Positions 62,545 to 64,000 of a stretch of 64,000 bases of DNA are shown here, piece after piece (position 1 is the stretch's first letter; every line of letters begins with the position of its first letter). Location of the stretch: the NCBI GenBank assembly GCA_964344255.1, contig CAYFMQ010000001.1, forward strand, positions 620,001-684,000. The letters are read 5' to 3'. Made by a program: the position numbers and the translations under genes. This DNA is from JAJFIE01 sp964344255. Its GTDB lineage: Bacteria; Pseudomonadota; Alphaproteobacteria; Rhodospirillales; Casp-alpha2. Below the pieces are notes generated by a model, which saw nothing but the letters and a program-made list of their open reading frames with translations, was not told where the DNA came from and did no database searches.

Positions 62545-63549
62545 ATGAGCAATAATATCCACAAAGTTGGCATTATCGGCGCCGGCGCCTGGGGCACAGC
62601 ACTGGCATGCTCCGTACGCCGGGCAGGGCGCAAGGCTGTCTTGTGGGCTCATGAGAAAGAAGTCGTAGACGCCATCAACAACGGGGACGGAAATCCCTTG
62701 TTCCTGCCGGGCGTGCCCCTGGAGCCCGGCATTCTCGCCAGTAATGACATCACGGAAGTTGTTGATGCCGATGCGGTTCTGATCGTAACACCGGCCCAGT
62801 TTCTCAGGCCCGTAACCAACGGCCTGAAGGAAGTCTGGAATGAGGGCACGCCGGCTGTCCTGTGCGCCAAAGGCATTGAGAACGATACGCTCATGCTCAT
62901 GAACGAGGTGCTCGCGGAAACCATACCCCAAGCGCCAGCCGCCGTGCTTTCAGGACCGACATTTGCCGCCGAAGTGGCCCGTGGCCTGCCCACGGCGGTA
63001 ACCCTGGCTGTTGAAGACACAGCGTTGCAGGAATCCCTTTCGGCAGCCCTCACGACACCCTATTTCAGGCCTTACCGTTCAGATGATGTCGTAGGCGCGG
63101 AAATTGGCGGCGTGGTGAAGAATGTCCTGGCCATAGCCTGTGGCATAAGCGAAGGCCGCTCATTGGGCGACAACGCCCGGGCCGCCCTGATTACCAGGGG
63201 TCTTGCTGAGATAGTCAGGCTGGGTCGCGCCAAGGGCGGCAAGGCAGAAACGTTCATGGGGCTGTCAGGCCTTGGCGATCTGACTCTCACCTGTAACGCG
63301 ATGCAATCCAGGAACTTCTCTTTGGGCGTTGAACTGGGCAAGGGCGCGGATTTAAACGATATTCTGAACAGTCGTCGTACCGTCGCGGAAGGGGTCCATT
63401 CTGCCGCTGCTCTTGTCAAACTGGCGGATAAACTCGATGTTGATATGCCCATCTGCCAAGCCGTTGACGCCGTTATCAATCAGGGCGCTGACATCTCTGA
63501 AACCATATCGGAACTGCTGGCCCGGCCCGTCAGCGTCGAATTACCATAA
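62545..63549 (+). CDS. gpsA: Glycerol-3-phosphate dehydrogenase (NAD(P)+)
   Basis: About 334 residues from ATG 62545, giving the typical N-terminus; the frame is open to 62506. GIIGAGAWGTALA is the dinucleotide site; CAKGIEND, SGPTFAAEVARGLPTAV, the catalytic lysine in GGVVKNVLAIACGI, and LSGLGDLTLTC follow. It supplies sn-glycerol 3-phosphate for phospholipids. The YciI gene starts 25 bp downstream, and the Rieske protein overlaps that, which is the usual alphaproteobacterial arrangement after gpsA as far as I recall. Confidence 0.96.
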   Translation: MSNNIHKVGIIGAGAWGTALACSVRRAGRKAVLWAHEKEVVDAINNGDGNPLFLPGVPLEPGILASNDITEVVDADAVLIVTPAQFLRPVTNGLKEVWNEGTPAVLCAKGIENDTLMLMNEVLAETIPQAPAAVLSGPTFAAEVARGLPTAVTLAVEDTALQESLSAALTTPYFRPYRSDDVVGAEIGGVVKNVLAIACGISEGRSLGDNARAALITRGLAEIVRLGRAKGGKAETFMGLSGLGDLTLTCNAMQSRNFSLGVELGKGADLNDILNSRRTVAEGVHSAAALVKLADKLDVDMPICQAVDAVINQGADISETISELLARPVSVELP

Positions 63550-63574
63550 TTACTGTTAGTTTAAGGATCCAAGC

Positions 63575-63859
63575 ATGCTGTTCTCTATCGTCTGTTTTGA
63601 TAAAAAAGATCACGGCCATGTCAGGGCGGAAAACCGTCCGGCGCATCTGGAATACCTGAAAGGGTTTGCAGACAAAGCTTATGTAGCCGGGCCCATGTTG
63701 GGTAATGATGGCGAAAGCATGATCGGCAGCCTTCTGATCATGGATTTCGACGATAAGGCGGCCGCCGACGCCTTTGCCGCAAACGATCCCTATAACAAGG
63801 CGGGTTTGTTCGATAGCGTTACCATAGCCCCCTGGAAGAAGGTCCTTCCCGCTGACTGA
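63575..63859 (+). CDS. YciI-family protein
   Basis: A 94-residue ferredoxin-like-fold protein. DPYNKAGLFDSVTIAPW near the C-terminus and the histidine in RPAHLEYL are the YciI signature. Members are small, often next to gpsA in alphaproteobacteria; activity in general is not established. It overlaps the next reading frame by 8 bp. Confidence 0.9.
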   Translation: MLFSIVCFDKKDHGHVRAENRPAHLEYLKGFADKAYVAGPMLGNDGESMIGSLLIMDFDDKAAADAFAANDPYNKAGLFDSVTIAPWKKVLPAD

Positions 63860-64000
63860 CGGCCCTCAATACAAGCTATGCGCGCTTGACGATATCGCGG
63901 ATGGCCAATCCGCCGGATTTGCCATTGAAACGGATGATCTCAGGATCGGAATCATGGCGATACGGCGGGACGACAAGGTTTTTACCTATATCAATAGCTG
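63852..64000 (+). CDS. Rieske-type [2Fe-2S] protein, N-terminal fragment, probable CTG start
   Basis: Cut by the right edge after about 49 codons. YKLCALDDIADGQSAGF and DDKVFTYINS are the strands that precede the CPHRG cluster motif in small Rieske proteins of the NirD-like type. The frame has a stop at 63825-63827 and no ATG, GTG or TTG before the conserved part. CTG 63852 would give MTDGPQYKL, with GGAAGAAGG 9 bp upstream, which would be an unusual start. Confidence 0.7.
   Translation, partial: MTDGPQYKLCALDDIADGQSAGFAIETDDLRIGIMAIRRDDKVFTYINS

Overview
The window looks like a chromosomal segment of an alphaproteobacterium, probably a free-living, Rhodospirillales-like or marine lineage. 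The best taxonomic evidence is the alphaproteobacterial block hemC-hemD-mic60-hemY (47.4-52.1 kb) divergent from tsaD, with gpsA, a YciI protein and a Rieske protein further along. The IalB-family protein, the DUF1989 protein and the many dioxygenases, amidohydrolases and ABC uptake systems fit the same group. Coding sequence is moderately GC-rich. I ran no database searches; names rest on motifs and family knowledge.

Layout. 0-4.2 kb: 3' end of a 2OG-Fe(II) oxygenase, a GT39-like membrane glycosyltransferase overlapping a type II asparaginase, an IalB-like secreted protein and a HAD phosphatase. 4.2-8 kb: a phosphonate-type ABC uptake operon phnD-phnC-phnE-phnE with an intrinsic terminator after phnD. 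8-18.4 kb: rlmN, an esterase gene cut by an in-frame stop, a DsbA-like thioredoxin, two tandem REC-EAL genes of which one has a frameshifting deletion, argG, a DUF1989 protein and a PAS histidine kinase. 18.4-24 kb: a TauD-type dioxygenase, a homocysteine methyltransferase-like protein and an apparent operon of ATPase, sulfotransferase, small secreted protein and second sulfotransferase. 24-35 kb: UDG-like/sirtuin pair, two phosphatases, a hydantoin/dihydropyrimidine degradation set (L-carbamoylase type, D-hydantoinase type, D-carbamoylase type), ThpR, an aldo-keto reductase, a FIST protein and a BI-1 membrane protein. 35-46.6 kb: an acidic membrane-anchored protein of unknown role, a glycerate-dehydrogenase-like enzyme, a J-domain protein, a 1.27-kb gene-poor gap, a response regulator with a large hybrid kinase, a Rieske oxygenase, and GFA and GGCT-like proteins. 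46.6-47.4 kb: an AT-rich gap with an array of TGTAGACA/TGTCTACA elements, a dispersed palindromic repeat and tRNA-Thr(CGU). 47.4-53.2 kb: heme synthesis, Mic60 and tsaD. 53.2-62.4 kb: an accessory module (GcvT-like protein, GT1 glycosyltransferase, two cupins, a complete Liv-type ABC importer, a TauD-type dioxygenase) lying between tsaD and gpsA, which are usually close neighbours in this class. 62.5-64 kb: gpsA, YciI and the start of a Rieske protein that may use a CTG start.

Themes. The cell appears to scavenge phosphonate or phosphite, hydantoins/pyrimidines, ureido compounds, amino-acid-like solutes and sulfonate-like compounds. Two genes are visibly broken. Both ABC importers have a strong hairpin straight after the binding-protein gene, consistent with making more binding protein than permease. 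The most unexplained items are the TGTAGACA array beside tRNA-Thr and the 9-kb module between tsaD and gpsA.
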